From Prolixibacteraceae bacterium (GTDB taxonomy: Bacteria; Bacteroidota; Bacteroidia; Bacteroidales; Prolixibacteraceae), in assembly GCA_023251475.1 (NCBI GenBank), contig JAHEYS010000060.1:1-40399 (forward strand): 40,399 nucleotides of DNA. The letters run 5' to 3'. How positions within the stretch are numbered: position 1 is the stretch's first letter; each line of letters begins with the position of its first letter. Of this stretch, positions 9,190 through 17,653 are shown in pieces. A program made the translations under genes and the position numbers. The notes beneath the pieces are model-generated. The model searched no databases. It was not told where the DNA came from and worked only from the letters and a program-made list of their open reading frames with translations.

Positions 9190-9230
9190 ACCCGTTGTTT
9201 CAAATAAATTATCTTATGGAACAAAATTAA

Positions 9231-10355
9231 TCAGTATATTTTAATAATGTTGTATATGGTGTCACGTTCTGCAGGGATTTTTCCGGCTCCTTTTATCATT
9301 TCGATCAGTTCGTCGGTTGAGGCGGATGGATTTTGCTCGGCAGAACCAGCCATAGAATAGATTTTTGTGGAGTCGTCAATTGTGCCGTCGAGGTCATCCA
9401 CTCCAAATGCGATAGATAGCTGGGCCACCTGTTTCCCGATCATTGGCCAGTAGGCTTTCAGATGGGGAATATTATCCAGGAAGATTCTTGAAACGGCATA
9501 ATTTCTCAGATCTTCGATGGTGGTTGTTTCTTTAATGTATGAAAAGGAATTATTGTAATGCCTGAATTTCAATGGAATGAATGCATTAAATCCGTTTGTT
9601 TCGTCCTGAAGGTTACGGAGTCGTTCGAGGTGGTCAATCCGGTGCCCGAAGTTTTCGAGTAAGCCATAAAGCATTGTGGCATTGGTCGGAATTGAAAGTT
9701 CATGGGCGATTCTGTGTATCCGCAGCCATTCGGCCGAACCCGTTTTATCGGGACAAATCTTTTTGCGGATTTGCTCATCAAAAATTTCAGCCCCTCCACC
9801 AGGCATAGAACCAAGTCCGGCCTCCTTAAGTAATTGCAGACCGTTTTCGATGTTTATACCGGCCTGACTGCACATCGAATCGATCTCAACGGCAGTAAAG
9901 GCTTTGATATGAATCGCAGGGGTTGCTGCTTTTACCGCTTTGATCAGTTCAATATAGTAGTACAGATCCCTGTCGGGGTGCACGCCGCCAACGATATGCA
10001 CTTCGGTGGCGCCCGAATCCTTATAGGATTTTACCTTTGCCAGGATATCTTCAATACTAAATTCCCAGCACCCTTCTTCCCCCTTGCGCCGGCGGTACGA
10101 ACAAAAGGCGCAGTGGTTGACACAAATATTGGTTGGCTCGATGTGAAAATTTCGGTTGAAAAAAACATGATTATTGCCTGCTCTCCGGGAAACGGTTTCT
10201 GCCAGCATAGCCAGGAAAGGCAGACTTCCTTCGGTATAAAGGGCATTTCCATCGCTTGCGCTGATCCGCTCATTGGAAACCACCTTTTCAGCTACCTGCA
10301 GGAGTCGGGGTGCAATTTTGGCAGATTGTAACAGGGATAATACTGAACCACTCAT
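9231..10355 (-). CDS. mqnE: Aminodeoxyfutalosine synthase MqnE (radical SAM)
   Basis: This radical-SAM enzyme performs an early step of the futalosine route to menaquinone, joining the SAM adenosyl moiety to the product of MqnA. The iron-sulphur CX3CX2C motif is CVNHCAFC (Cys78, Cys82, Cys85). GGVHPDRDL and MPGGGAEIFDEQIRKKICPDK point to MqnE rather than MqnC, which carries a different segment after GGGAE. A TTG at 10361 is in frame, but I choose the ATG at 10355, giving 374 residues. No other mqn gene is in the window. It precedes the PASTA-rluD-ddl genes on the same strand and could be co-transcribed with them; a strong hairpin upstream separates it from rpmH. Confidence 0.93.
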   Translation of the reverse strand: MSGSVLSLLQSAKIAPRLLQVAEKVVSNERISASDGNALYTEGSLPFLAMLAETVSRRAGNNHVFFNRNFHIEPTNICVNHCAFCSYRRRKGEEGCWEFSIEDILAKVKSYKDSGATEVHIVGGVHPDRDLYYYIELIKAVKAATPAIHIKAFTAVEIDSMCSQAGINIENGLQLLKEAGLGSMPGGGAEIFDEQIRKKICPDKTGSAEWLRIHRIAHELSIPTNATMLYGLLENFGHRIDHLERLRNLQDETNGFNAFIPLKFRHYNNSFSYIKETTTIEDLRNYAVSRIFLDNIPHLKAYWPMIGKQVAQLSIAFGVDDLDGTIDDSTKIYSMAGSAEQNPSASTDELIEMIKGAGKIPAERDTIYNIIKIY

Positions 10356-10422
10356 TTCCAAAGGTTTTTATGGGTACTCAATTAGCCAAACCGGCGATGA
10401 AGAATTGAAAAAATTGGGATAA

Positions 10423-10461
10423 ACACAAAAGGTAAAGAACAGCGTTCTTTACCTTTTGTGT
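10423..10461 (-). terminator. Perfect 18-bp hairpin between rpmH and mqnE
   Basis: ACACAAAAGGTAAAGAAC (10423-10440) is exactly complementary to 10444-10461, around the 3-nt loop AGC. On the minus strand the stem is followed by TTTATCCC and then an AATTTTTT run, so it probably ends rpmH transcription. It lies 23 bases beyond the rpmH stop and 68 bases ahead of the mqnE start. Confidence 0.8.
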
Positions 10462-10483
10462 GAAATTACTGAACAACAACCTT

Positions 10484-10642
10484 TTATCTCTTGTGCTGAG
10501 GTTCGTCTGAAACGCTGAGTTTTTTACGTCCTTTTGCACGACGCGCTTTCAAAACTTTGCGTCCGTTGGCGGTAGACATTCTTTCACGGAAACCGTGTTT
10601 GTTTCTCCTTTTTCTGTTCGATGGTTGAAATGTTCTTTTCAT
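10484..10642 (-). CDS. rpmH: 50S ribosomal protein L34
   Basis: A 52-residue basic protein, [20 protein letters not shown] at its start, followed by [24 protein letters not shown], which is the L34 signature. It is a structural component of the large ribosomal subunit. The ATG is at 10640-10642 and the TAA at 10484-10486. The C-terminal tail SDEPQHKR is a few residues longer than in Proteobacteria. It has its own textbook Bacteroidota promoter (10694-10724) and a downstream hairpin, so it is monocistronic. It is not followed by rnpA, unlike the classic origin-region order. Confidence 0.97.
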   Translation of the reverse strand: MKRTFQPSNRKRRNKHGFRERMSTANGRKVLKARRAKGRKKLSVSDEPQHKR

Positions 10643-10693
10643 CTCTGAAAAATATTTTATTAATTTAAACTATTTCTTTTCTAATTTGGAGTG

Positions 10694-10724
10694 CAAAAAT
10701 AACTCTTTTTTCGTTTATGGCAAA
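10694..10724 (-). promoter_or_regulatory. Bacteroidota-type promoter of rpmH
   Basis: On the minus strand TTTG (10724-10721) is followed after exactly 19 nt by TATTTTTG (10701-10694). This matches the housekeeping consensus TTTG-N19-21-TAnnTTTG in both boxes. The expected transcript start is near 10687, about 45 bases before the rpmH ATG. Confidence 0.8.
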
Positions 10725-10760
10725 ACAAATTGTGATTTAGCTTAAAATTATTTCAAATGA

Positions 10761-11387
10761 TCACCTGTTTACAGGGAGGTAGATCACTTTTTTAGTTTCA
10801 AAATAGGGCTCGTTAAAGAATCCTGAGATATCGGTCACTACGATTGTTTTTTTGAATTTGCTTATTTCCTCCTGGAAATCACCACCTTTTAAATAGATAA
10901 TTCCGTTGGGAAATGAGTTTTGTGGTTTAACTGCAATGTTTTTTTTCACCAGTTCAACAAATGGAGGGAAGGCTGTAACTGCTCTTGAAATTACAAAATC
11001 GAACTCCTCTTTCACCTCCTGTACCCGCGTTTGAAGGGCAATTACATTTTTAAGACCAAGCGCCTCTGCTACTGCCTGCACCACTTTGATCTTCTTTCCT
11101 ATCGGATCGATCAGCACAAACCGTGTGGTTGGGAACAGGACCGCCAACGGAATTCCGGGAAATCCCCCCCCGGTCCCCACGTCAAGAACACTCGTTCCAG
11201 CTCTGAAGGTGATGAATTTGGCGATAGCCAGGGCATGTAAAATGTGTTTTTCATAGAGCGAATCAATATCTTTTCTTGAGATAACATTGATTTTTCCATT
11301 CCACTCGTGGTAAAGAGGTCCCATTTTTTCAAAGCAGGTGATCTGTTCAGGAGTTAAATTGGGGAAATACTTTAAAATATTGAGCAT
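10761..11387 (-). CDS. rsmG: 16S rRNA (guanine-527 N7) methyltransferase RsmG (GidB)
   Basis: This SAM-dependent enzyme methylates G527 of 16S rRNA. The Rossmann motif I is VLDVGTGGGFPGIPLA (about residues 67-82), preceded by EKHILHALAIAKF and followed by VLIDPIGKKIKVVQAVAEALGL. All are characteristic of GidB. The end DFVISRAVTAFPPFVELV gives the SRA motif. The length of 208 residues is normal. The start is the ATG at 11385-11387, with a rather poor ribosome-binding region, as is common in this phylum. It may be read from the sigma factor gene 77 bp upstream or from its own promoter. Confidence 0.97.
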   Translation of the reverse strand: MLNILKYFPNLTPEQITCFEKMGPLYHEWNGKINVISRKDIDSLYEKHILHALAIAKFITFRAGTSVLDVGTGGGFPGIPLAVLFPTTRFVLIDPIGKKIKVVQAVAEALGLKNVIALQTRVQEVKEEFDFVISRAVTAFPPFVELVKKNIAVKPQNSFPNGIIYLKGGDFQEEISKFKKTIVVTDISGFFNEPYFETKKVIYLPVNR

Positions 11388-11464
11388 ATCTTTTTAATCA
11401 CTAATCTTTTATATAGATGTAACCGATAAATCCGGAAAAAATTTCATTTTTCATTCTTCATTCT

Positions 11465-12076
11465 TCATTTGCCCATTTCGGTATCTTTAAGCACTTCAAG
11501 AAGTTTCTCACGTGAACGGAACAATTGCACTTTGACCGTTCCCAAAGGGAGATTTAATGCTTCGGAAATTTCAGAATAGGAATATTCCATAAAATAGCGC
11601 ATTTCGAGTAAGGTGCGGTAACGCGGTTTTAAACTGGATACCGCCTTACGTAAGATTTTGGCATTTTGTTTCTTGATAAAACTCTCTTCGGGAGTATCGG
11701 ATGCCGTTCGTATATTATAATTGTATTCGAATCCCAACCCTTTCCCGTTTCCCAGGGTTTGCTCAAGTGGAACGGTCACTGTCCTCTTCTTTCGCAGGTG
11801 ATCAATGGCATTATTGGAGGCGATCCGGAAGAGCCAGGTACTGAAAGCATAATGTGGTTCGTAATTGTGAATATCGGTAAATGCCTTTCCAAATGCTTCC
11901 ATGGTACAATCTTCGGCATCTGTCTTATTGTTAACCATCTTTAGCAGCATAAAATAGATGGTCTCCTTATAACGTTTCATCAGCTGGGCAAAAGCGTTCT
12001 GATCCCCTAACCTGGCAGCAATAACAAGCTCCATGTCATGCCTGGCATTTTCCGAGAGATTTGGGTTTATTTCCAT
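11465..12076 (-). CDS. ECF-type RNA polymerase sigma factor
   Basis: A sigma-70 family factor with only regions 2 and 4. Region 2 spans about residues 24-95 (LMKRYKETIYFMLLKMV, then the -10 recognition segment AFSTWLFRIASNNAIDHLRKKR). Region 4 is at about 140-195 (SLKPRYRTLLEMRYFMEYSY, with helix-turn-helix YSEISEALNLPLGTVKVQLFRSREKL). The length of 203 is normal. No anti-sigma gene is adjacent. The ATG at 12074-12076 lies inside the end of the upstream glycosyltransferase gene (10-nt overlap), which suggests the two are co-transcribed. Its regulon is unknown. Confidence 0.95.
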   Translation of the reverse strand: MEINPNLSENARHDMELVIAARLGDQNAFAQLMKRYKETIYFMLLKMVNNKTDAEDCTMEAFGKAFTDIHNYEPHYAFSTWLFRIASNNAIDHLRKKRTVTVPLEQTLGNGKGLGFEYNYNIRTASDTPEESFIKKQNAKILRKAVSSLKPRYRTLLEMRYFMEYSYSEISEALNLPLGTVKVQLFRSREKLLEVLKDTEMGK

Positions 12077-13200
12077 TTACGCTTTCGCCTGGTAAATAAG
12101 TATTTTAAAGATAAAAAACTGTTAAAAAACGGTACAACCGATCTTAGAACCAAAAGTCCCGGGAAAAGTTTTTTTTCTCCAAGGCGTTTCATCGCTGCAA
12201 TTCCCCAGATCAATTCATGAATCATTTTGAACAACCACACCCCTGCGATCCAGAATCTCCATGGGGATAGGATCAGAAGGGCGATCATCGATGCATCAAA
12301 AACAATCCGGCTTATGTTATTAATCCATAAAAAAACACTTTGACCGACGGTGAATTCTTTCTTTATTAACAACTGTTTCTTTTTAAAGTTCATTCCATCG
12401 TACCAGTCGGTATCACCCTTGTAACTAACAACAGTTGAGCGATCAAGGAGGTAAGTTGAATTCTTTCGGTTTGATATTTTATTGATGTATAATTCATTTT
12501 CGCAAAACCGGGAATCGAGAACGCCGGCAAACCCTTTGAGATTGAGAAATTGCTCCCTTCTATAGGCAATATTCATGTCGGTAACCGGCATTGGACACCC
12601 AAGGTAACGGGCCGAACCGTGAAGCATAAAAGCGTCGAAATTCTCATACCTGAAAAATTTCTTCATCGAACCGTTCAGATTTGTGTATTTCACAAAACCG
12701 AAAACCGCTTCAATATTCGGGCGTAACGATGCTGCAAATGATTTCAACCAGTCATTCCCTGCCACCCTGCACAGCGGATTGAGGAAAATCAACCACTCTT
12801 TGGTTGCAGCCCTGATGCCGATGGTGATGGCCAGCGCATTTGGAAAATCTGTCTCCTGAACGATATGACTTGTTTTTAGTTTGTTGGATCTTAACTTCAA
12901 TTCAGCGAGGTACCACTCTGTCCCATCGGAAGAACAATCATCCACCACTACCACTTCAAAGTCGGGATAATCCTGGTCCAGAAGTACCGGTATGAGCGTC
13001 CTGAGATTTTCCTCGTAGTTGCGTGATGGCACAATAATCGAAACAGACGGATAATCATCCTGAATTGCCTTTTTTTTGCCGCTTAATGTGAAAATAGCCA
13101 TCAATAACTGATAAAACAGCTGTACCAGGAATGTTAGAACAAATCCTATAATTAGCGCCAGTTCTGCGCCACCAAATGAAAACCCGTATATTTCAATCAT
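12067..13200 (-). CDS. Membrane-associated family 2 glycosyltransferase
   Basis: A GT-A type glycosyltransferase with an N-terminal membrane helix (about residues 9-35), a catalytic domain beginning SVSIIVPSRNYEENL and containing VVVVDDCSSDGTEWYL, and two or three hydrophobic segments at the C-terminus (around 285-350). An in-frame TTG at 13248 exists. I choose the ATG at 13198-13200 (377 residues) because a TAATTTTG promoter box lies between the two (13222-13229). It is divergent from tgt and overlaps the sigma factor start by 10 nt. The acceptor and sugar are unknown; the location suggests cell-envelope polysaccharide or lipid glycosylation. Confidence 0.88.
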   Translation of the reverse strand: MIEIYGFSFGGAELALIIGFVLTFLVQLFYQLLMAIFTLSGKKKAIQDDYPSVSIIVPSRNYEENLRTLIPVLLDQDYPDFEVVVVDDCSSDGTEWYLAELKLRSNKLKTSHIVQETDFPNALAITIGIRAATKEWLIFLNPLCRVAGNDWLKSFAASLRPNIEAVFGFVKYTNLNGSMKKFFRYENFDAFMLHGSARYLGCPMPVTDMNIAYRREQFLNLKGFAGVLDSRFCENELYINKISNRKNSTYLLDRSTVVSYKGDTDWYDGMNFKKKQLLIKKEFTVGQSVFLWINNISRIVFDASMIALLILSPWRFWIAGVWLFKMIHELIWGIAAMKRLGEKKLFPGLLVLRSVVPFFNSFLSLKYLFTRRKRKWK

Positions 13201-13221
13201 AATAATATCAACGAAAGTGGT

Positions 13222-13229
13222 CAAAATTA
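13222..13229 (-). promoter_or_regulatory. Probable -7 box of the glycosyltransferase/sigma operon
   Basis: On the minus strand the sequence reads TAATTTTG, a full match to TAnnTTTG, 21 bases before the chosen ATG. No exact TTTG lies at the right distance upstream, so only the -7 element is convincing. Confidence 0.5.
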
Positions 13230-13299
13230 CAAATTGGCTGCCGAACAATCATCGTTTTTCATGTTTTTTTCATATTTCCCGATATTCTTCATTAATGAC

Positions 13300-13307
13300 T
13301 ATCTTTG
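13300..13307 (+). promoter_or_regulatory. Probable -7 box of tgt
   Basis: TATCTTTG matches TAnnTTTG exactly and lies 18 bases before the tgt ATG. A weak -33 element, TTTC, sits at 13275-13278 with a 21-nt spacer. The alternative TTG start of tgt (13305) falls within this box, which supports the ATG at 13326. Confidence 0.6.
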
Positions 13308-13325
13308 CGGCGCGAAATTTTGAAA

Positions 13326-14456
13326 ATGAAATTTGAACTCCAAAGCACAACGCCGTTGTCAAAAGCACGGGCTGGAAAGATAGAAACAGCTCATGGACAT
13401 ATAGATACACCGATATTCATGCCAGTGGGTACAATTGGGTCGGTAAAGGGTGTCCATTTTAAAGATTTAAAGGAAGATATCAAAGCCCAGATCATCCTTG
13501 GCAATACTTACCATTTGTACCTCAGGCCCGGCGCCGATATTATTGAAAAGGCGGGGGGGCTCCACCGGTTTAACGGATGGGACAGACCAATTTTGACAGA
13601 TAGCGGTGGATTTCAGGTGTTCTCCCTTGGGGATATCAGGAAACTGACGGAGGAGGGGGCCAGATTTCAATCCCATATTGATGGTTCCCGCCATCTTTTT
13701 ACCCCGGAAAACGTTATTGATATCCAGCGCTCTATCGGCGCCGATATCATGATGGCTTTTGATGAGTGTACCCCTGGCGATGCCGAGTATGACTATGCCA
13801 GAAAATCAAGCGAAATGACCCAGCGATGGCTCGAAAGATGCATCAAAAGGTTTAATGAAACCGAACCCAAATATGGATATTCCCAATCGTTATTCCCAAT
13901 TGTTCAGGGGTGCGTTTATGGTGACCTGCGCAGGAAAGCCGCCGAACATGTGGCCACCTTCAACAGCGACGGGTATGCCATCGGAGGTCTTTCGGTAGGA
14001 GAGAAAGAGGAACAGATGTACGAAATGATTGAGATTGTCAATGAGGTACTTCCGGAAAATAAACCCCGATACCTCATGGGGGTTGGAACTCCGGTCAATA
14101 TCCTTCAGGCAATCGATCGCGGCGTCGATATGTTTGATTGCGTTATGCCTACCAGGAACGGGAGAAATGGAATGCTCTTTACCCGCAACGGAATCATCAA
14201 TATTAAAAACAATAAATGGCGTGACGACTTTTCTCCGATTGATCCGGAGGGGACCTCTTTTGTTGACCACCAATATTCCAAATCATACCTGCGCCACCTG
14301 TTTAATGCAAAGGAGATGCTGGGAGCCCAGATTGGCAGTATTCATAATCTTGCCTTTTACCTGTGGCTAGTGGGGGAAGCCCGACAACAGATTATTTCAG
14401 GTACTTTTAAACCGTGGAAAGAAAAGATGGTCCACCAGCTGGGTAAACGGCTTTAA
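13326..14456 (+). CDS. tgt: Queuine tRNA-ribosyltransferase (Tgt)
   Basis: This enzyme exchanges guanine-34 of GUN anticodon tRNAs for the queuosine precursor preQ1. The TIM-barrel motifs are present: ILTDSGGFQVFSL with the active-site Asp, FPIVQGCVYGDLR, YAIGGLSVGE, and GVDMFDCVMPTRNGRNG with the nucleophilic Asp. The ATG at 13326 gives 376 residues, the standard length; an upstream TTG (13305) sits in the promoter box. The usual CxCx2C zinc-binding motif is absent: at about residues 304-320 the sequence is DPEGTSFVDHQYSKSYLRHL. I recall the same lack in other Bacteroidota Tgt proteins. It is followed after 35 bp by the LptG-like gene. Confidence 0.97.
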   Translation: MKFELQSTTPLSKARAGKIETAHGHIDTPIFMPVGTIGSVKGVHFKDLKEDIKAQIILGNTYHLYLRPGADIIEKAGGLHRFNGWDRPILTDSGGFQVFSLGDIRKLTEEGARFQSHIDGSRHLFTPENVIDIQRSIGADIMMAFDECTPGDAEYDYARKSSEMTQRWLERCIKRFNETEPKYGYSQSLFPIVQGCVYGDLRRKAAEHVATFNSDGYAIGGLSVGEKEEQMYEMIEIVNEVLPENKPRYLMGVGTPVNILQAIDRGVDMFDCVMPTRNGRNGMLFTRNGIINIKNNKWRDDFSPIDPEGTSFVDHQYSKSYLRHLFNAKEMLGAQIGSIHNLAFYLWLVGEARQQIISGTFKPWKEKMVHQLGKRL

Positions 14457-14491
14457 ATACGGGTCTATCATCAAAATATAACTCAAAGCGA

Positions 14492-15583
14492 ATGGAAATA
14501 AAGTATATCAAAAGGATCGATAAGTATATCATAAAAAAATATCTTGGAACATTTTTCCTCGCTATTGCACTGATAATCAGTATATCAATTATTTTTGATA
14601 TCTCTGAGAATATCGATGATTTTATTACCAAAAAGGCTCCTTTAAAGGCAATTGCCATCGACTATTACCTTAATTTCATCCCCTATTTTGCGAACCTTTT
14701 CAGTGCATTGTTTACCTTTATTGCAGTGATCTTCTTCACCAGCAAAATGGCCTATAATTCCGAGATCATTGCCATTTTGGCCAGCGGTATTTCCTACAAA
14801 CGGCTGATGCGTCCCTATATGATTGCTTCCGGAATAATTGCCGGTATGTCGTGGCTTCTTGGAAATTTTGTGATCCCTGCCTCAACGGAATCGAGGGTGA
14901 ATTTCAGAAATACCTATATTAAAAACGAATATATTAATAATGATAAGAATATTCACCGGCAGATAGAGCCCGGACTTTTTGTTTACATGCAGAGCTACAA
15001 CAATAAACTGGATGTGGGCTACAGGTTCTCAATCGATCAGTTTGAAGATAAACGGCTGGTATCCAAGCTTATTGCTGAGAGTATCAAATGGGACAGGGAA
15101 AAAAAGAAATGGGTGATTCAGAATTATTACATTCGCGATATGCATGGACCTCAGGAGGTTATTAAGACAGGGCTGGCCATTGATACCACTTTGCGGATGT
15201 TGCCCGGCGATTTTGGTCAGCAAAACAGTAAAGAAGAGACGATGGACTTCTGGCAGATCAATGACTATATCAAAGACCTGAAACTGCGAGGCGTTGATAA
15301 TGTCGCCCGGTATGAGCAGGAGAAGTACCGTCGCACAGCCGGTCCGATAAGCACCTTTATCCTGTCGGTAATCGGGGTCTCCCTAGCTTCGCGCCGTATG
15401 CGCGGAGGGATGGGGCTTCATCTTGGACTTGGCCTGTTACTGAGCTTCTCCTATATCATGTTTATGCAGGTCTCAACGATCTTCGCCTATAACCTTGGGT
15501 TTAATACCCTGCTCGCAGTATGGCTTCCCAATTTGGTCTACTCGGTTATTGCAATCGGCCTTTACAGGTGGGCGTCGAAATAA
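14492..15583 (+). CDS. LptF/LptG-family permease of the lipopolysaccharide export ABC transporter
   Basis: An inner-membrane protein of the YjgP/YjgQ family, which with LptB extracts LPS from the inner membrane and passes it to LptC/LptA. It starts MEIKYIKRIDKYIIKKYLGTF, with the first helix at about residues 18-37. Two more helices follow (about 60-85 and 105-125), then a periplasmic beta-jellyroll domain (about 130-265) and three C-terminal helices (about 285-360, starting RRTAGPISTFILSVIGVSLASRR). The length of 363 is normal. LptF and LptG cannot be told apart reliably here; the pairing with tgt is common in Bacteroidota. Confidence 0.92.
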   Translation: MEIKYIKRIDKYIIKKYLGTFFLAIALIISISIIFDISENIDDFITKKAPLKAIAIDYYLNFIPYFANLFSALFTFIAVIFFTSKMAYNSEIIAILASGISYKRLMRPYMIASGIIAGMSWLLGNFVIPASTESRVNFRNTYIKNEYINNDKNIHRQIEPGLFVYMQSYNNKLDVGYRFSIDQFEDKRLVSKLIAESIKWDREKKKWVIQNYYIRDMHGPQEVIKTGLAIDTTLRMLPGDFGQQNSKEETMDFWQINDYIKDLKLRGVDNVARYEQEKYRRTAGPISTFILSVIGVSLASRRMRGGMGLHLGLGLLLSFSYIMFMQVSTIFAYNLGFNTLLAVWLPNLVYSVIAIGLYRWASK

Positions 15584-15758
15584 ATCGAACATTACAACAA
15601 ATTAGTCTATTCTTTGATTTATAAAGAATTAGTTAAGTTTAATTTTAATATTCAGGTAAAAAAAGTAGAATTTGTTGTACTTTTACCGTCGGATTTTTTT
15701 AGCCAAATCAGATTTGGAATTGATAAAATACGAAGAATTAGTAATTTAAAACGCACTT
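15584..15758. other. Intergenic region with terminator-like hairpins
   Basis: Two inverted repeats follow the permease gene. ATTCTTT (15609-15615) pairs with AAAGAAT (15623-15629). GGTAAAA (15655-15661), then AAAGTA, pairs with TACTTTTACC (15678-15687) around a small A bulge, followed a few bases later by a run of seven T (15694-15700). The second may end tgt-lptG transcription. The promoter for the carboxylase genes must lie after it, but I see no exact consensus. Confidence 0.4.
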
Positions 15759-17303
15759 ATGTCATTTAAAAGGAACATCCTTGACCTCCGGAAAAGAAAG
15801 AAGGAGGCCCAACAGGGAGGTGGCGAAAAGGCCATTGAGAAACAGGTGGCGATGGGTAAGAAAACTGCCCGCGAAAGAATTAAAGCCATTCTGGACGAAA
15901 ACTCGTTTCACGAGTATGATCTTTTTGTGGAACACACCGGACGTGATTTCGACATGGAGAAAAAGGTATTACACGGCGATGGTGTCATTATTGGTACCGG
16001 AACCATGTATAACCAGCCTGTTGCGATTTATGCCCAGGATTTTACTGTCGCCGGGGGATCGCTTGGTTTGATGCATGCCCGTAAGATTACAAAAATTATG
16101 GACCATGCGCTGAAGATGCGCGTTCCGTTGATCGGGATCAATGACTCGGGTGGCGCCCGGATTCAGGAAGGGGTAAACTCGCTCGCTGGATATGGCGAGA
16201 TATTTTACCGCAATACGATCGCTTCAGGGGTAATACCCCAGATTTCGGTTATCCTTGGGCCATGCGCCGGAGGGGCCGTATACTCACCTGCACTGACCGA
16301 TTTTGTCTTTGTGGTTGAAAATATTTCCAAAATGTTTATTACCGGCCCAAGTGTGATCAAAAGCGTACTGGGAGAAGAGATTTCAATGGAAGAACTTGGC
16401 GGCGCCATGGTTCACAGTGAGATTACCGGGAATGCCCATTTCTTTGCCAAAAGTGAGGATGAATGTTTCGAACAGATCAAGAAACTGATTACCTTCATCC
16501 CCTGGAACAATGCTCAAAAAGCACTTAAATTTCCGATCCAGCAACCGCTGAACACCAAAAGTATTGAAGAGATCGTCCCTGTTGATCCCCACAATCCTTA
16601 CGATATCCGCGATATCATCAAAGCAGTTACCGATGGTTCTGACTTTTTCGAAATCATGGAATATTTTGCTAAGAATATTGTCATCGGATTCGGTCGTATT
16701 CAGGGAAATACAATCGGATTTGTTGCCAATCAACCTATGTACCTTGCAGGTGTGCTTGACTGTGACAGTTCCGATAAGGCGGCCCGTTTTATCCGCTATT
16801 GCAATGCATTCAATATCCCTATCGTGACTTTGGAGGATATGCCCGGTTATCTGCCCGGCGTAGACCAGGAGCATGCCGGGGTTATCCGCCACGGTGCAAA
16901 ATTATTATACGCCTACAGCGAAGCTACCGTCCCTAAGGTAACTGTGATCATTCGCAAAGCCTATGGCGGAGGATATATCGCCATGAATTCAAGGCATTTA
17001 GGTGCCGATTTCGTATTTGCATGGCCTACGGCAGAAATCGCAGTAATGGGTCCTGAGGGGGCTGCAAATATCGTCTTTAAGAAAGAGATCGATGAGGCAG
17101 AGAACCCGACAGAGATGCGTAATCAGAAAATTCAGGAGTACAAGGATAAATTTGCGAATCCATTTGTTGCTGCATCAAAGGGATATATTGATGAGGTGAT
17201 TGAACCTTCCGAAACAAGGGCAAGACTTATTCATTCACTCGAAGTTTCAGGGAGCAAAGTTGATCAGCGCCCTGCCAAAAAACATGGTATCCCACCATTC
17301 TGA
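15759..17303 (+). CDS. Acyl-CoA carboxylase carboxyltransferase (propionyl-/methylmalonyl-CoA type) subunit
   Basis: A crotonase-fold carboxyltransferase of the PccB/MmdA family, which moves CO2 between biotin and an acyl-CoA, most often propionyl-CoA/methylmalonyl-CoA. Typical motifs are KKTARERIKAILDENSFHE near the N-terminus, IGINDSGGARIQEGVNSLAGYGEIF, the oxyanion segment LGPCAGGAVYSPALTDFVF, PGYLPGVDQEHAGVIRHGAKLLYAY, and KAYGGGYIAMNSRHLGADF. At 514 residues it is the normal length. The next gene (29 bp) is the biotin carrier. Neither a biotin carboxylase nor a decarboxylase membrane subunit is nearby, so I cannot say whether it is a carboxylase or a sodium-pumping decarboxylase part. 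Confidence 0.94.
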   Translation: MSFKRNILDLRKRKKEAQQGGGEKAIEKQVAMGKKTARERIKAILDENSFHEYDLFVEHTGRDFDMEKKVLHGDGVIIGTGTMYNQPVAIYAQDFTVAGGSLGLMHARKITKIMDHALKMRVPLIGINDSGGARIQEGVNSLAGYGEIFYRNTIASGVIPQISVILGPCAGGAVYSPALTDFVFVVENISKMFITGPSVIKSVLGEEISMEELGGAMVHSEITGNAHFFAKSEDECFEQIKKLITFIPWNNAQKALKFPIQQPLNTKSIEEIVPVDPHNPYDIRDIIKAVTDGSDFFEIMEYFAKNIVIGFGRIQGNTIGFVANQPMYLAGVLDCDSSDKAARFIRYCNAFNIPIVTLEDMPGYLPGVDQEHAGVIRHGAKLLYAYSEATVPKVTVIIRKAYGGGYIAMNSRHLGADFVFAWPTAEIAVMGPEGAANIVFKKEIDEAENPTEMRNQKIQEYKDKFANPFVAASKGYIDEVIEPSETRARLIHSLEVSGSKVDQRPAKKHGIPPF

Positions 17304-17331
17304 TCTGAATTTTGCTAAATAAAAGGTAATT

Positions 17332-17652
17332 ATGGAAGATAACAGTTCAAAATATCAGGTTTTCGTTGTAAACAGTGCCAAATATATGACATTGACTACG
17401 ACAAAATTTGACCGGCGTAAGAAATGGGAAAAGAGTGATCCCAAAGAGATCCGCTCAATTATCCCTGGCTCGGTAATCGAAATTTTTGTGGTCCCGGGAC
17501 AGTTGGTAAAGGGTGGCCAGGTGATCCTTACCCTTGATGCGATGAAAATGTACACCAAGGTGGAGATGCCTTTTGATGGTGTGATTAAAAGCATCAATGT
17601 TACCAAAGGGGATAAGATTCCAAAAAATTGTGTGATGATTAACATCGAATAA
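17332..17652 (+). CDS. Biotin carboxyl carrier protein (biotin/lipoyl domain)
   Basis: A small protein of 106 residues whose C-terminal half (about 40-106) is a biotinyl domain: SIIPGSVIEIFVVPGQLVKGGQVILTLDAMKM, then PFDGVIKSINVTKGDKIPKNCVMINI. The biotin would be attached to Lys72 in DAMKM; most carriers have EAMKM or VAMKM. The N-terminal 40 residues are specific to this group. It forms a two-gene unit with the carboxyltransferase subunit and ends in a strong bidirectional terminator. Confidence 0.92.
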   Translation: MEDNSSKYQVFVVNSAKYMTLTTTKFDRRKKWEKSDPKEIRSIIPGSVIEIFVVPGQLVKGGQVILTLDAMKMYTKVEMPFDGVIKSINVTKGDKIPKNCVMINIE

Positions 17653-17653
17653 T

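Noticed and set aside
11440-11470. Short CATTCTT-type tandem repeat after rsmG's upstream neighbour
   Set aside because: Only two to three low-complexity units; no sign of function.
13249-13325. Short gap between divergent glycosyltransferase and tgt as a replication origin, given the strand switch
   Set aside because: It is too small, has no DnaA boxes, and is filled by two promoters.
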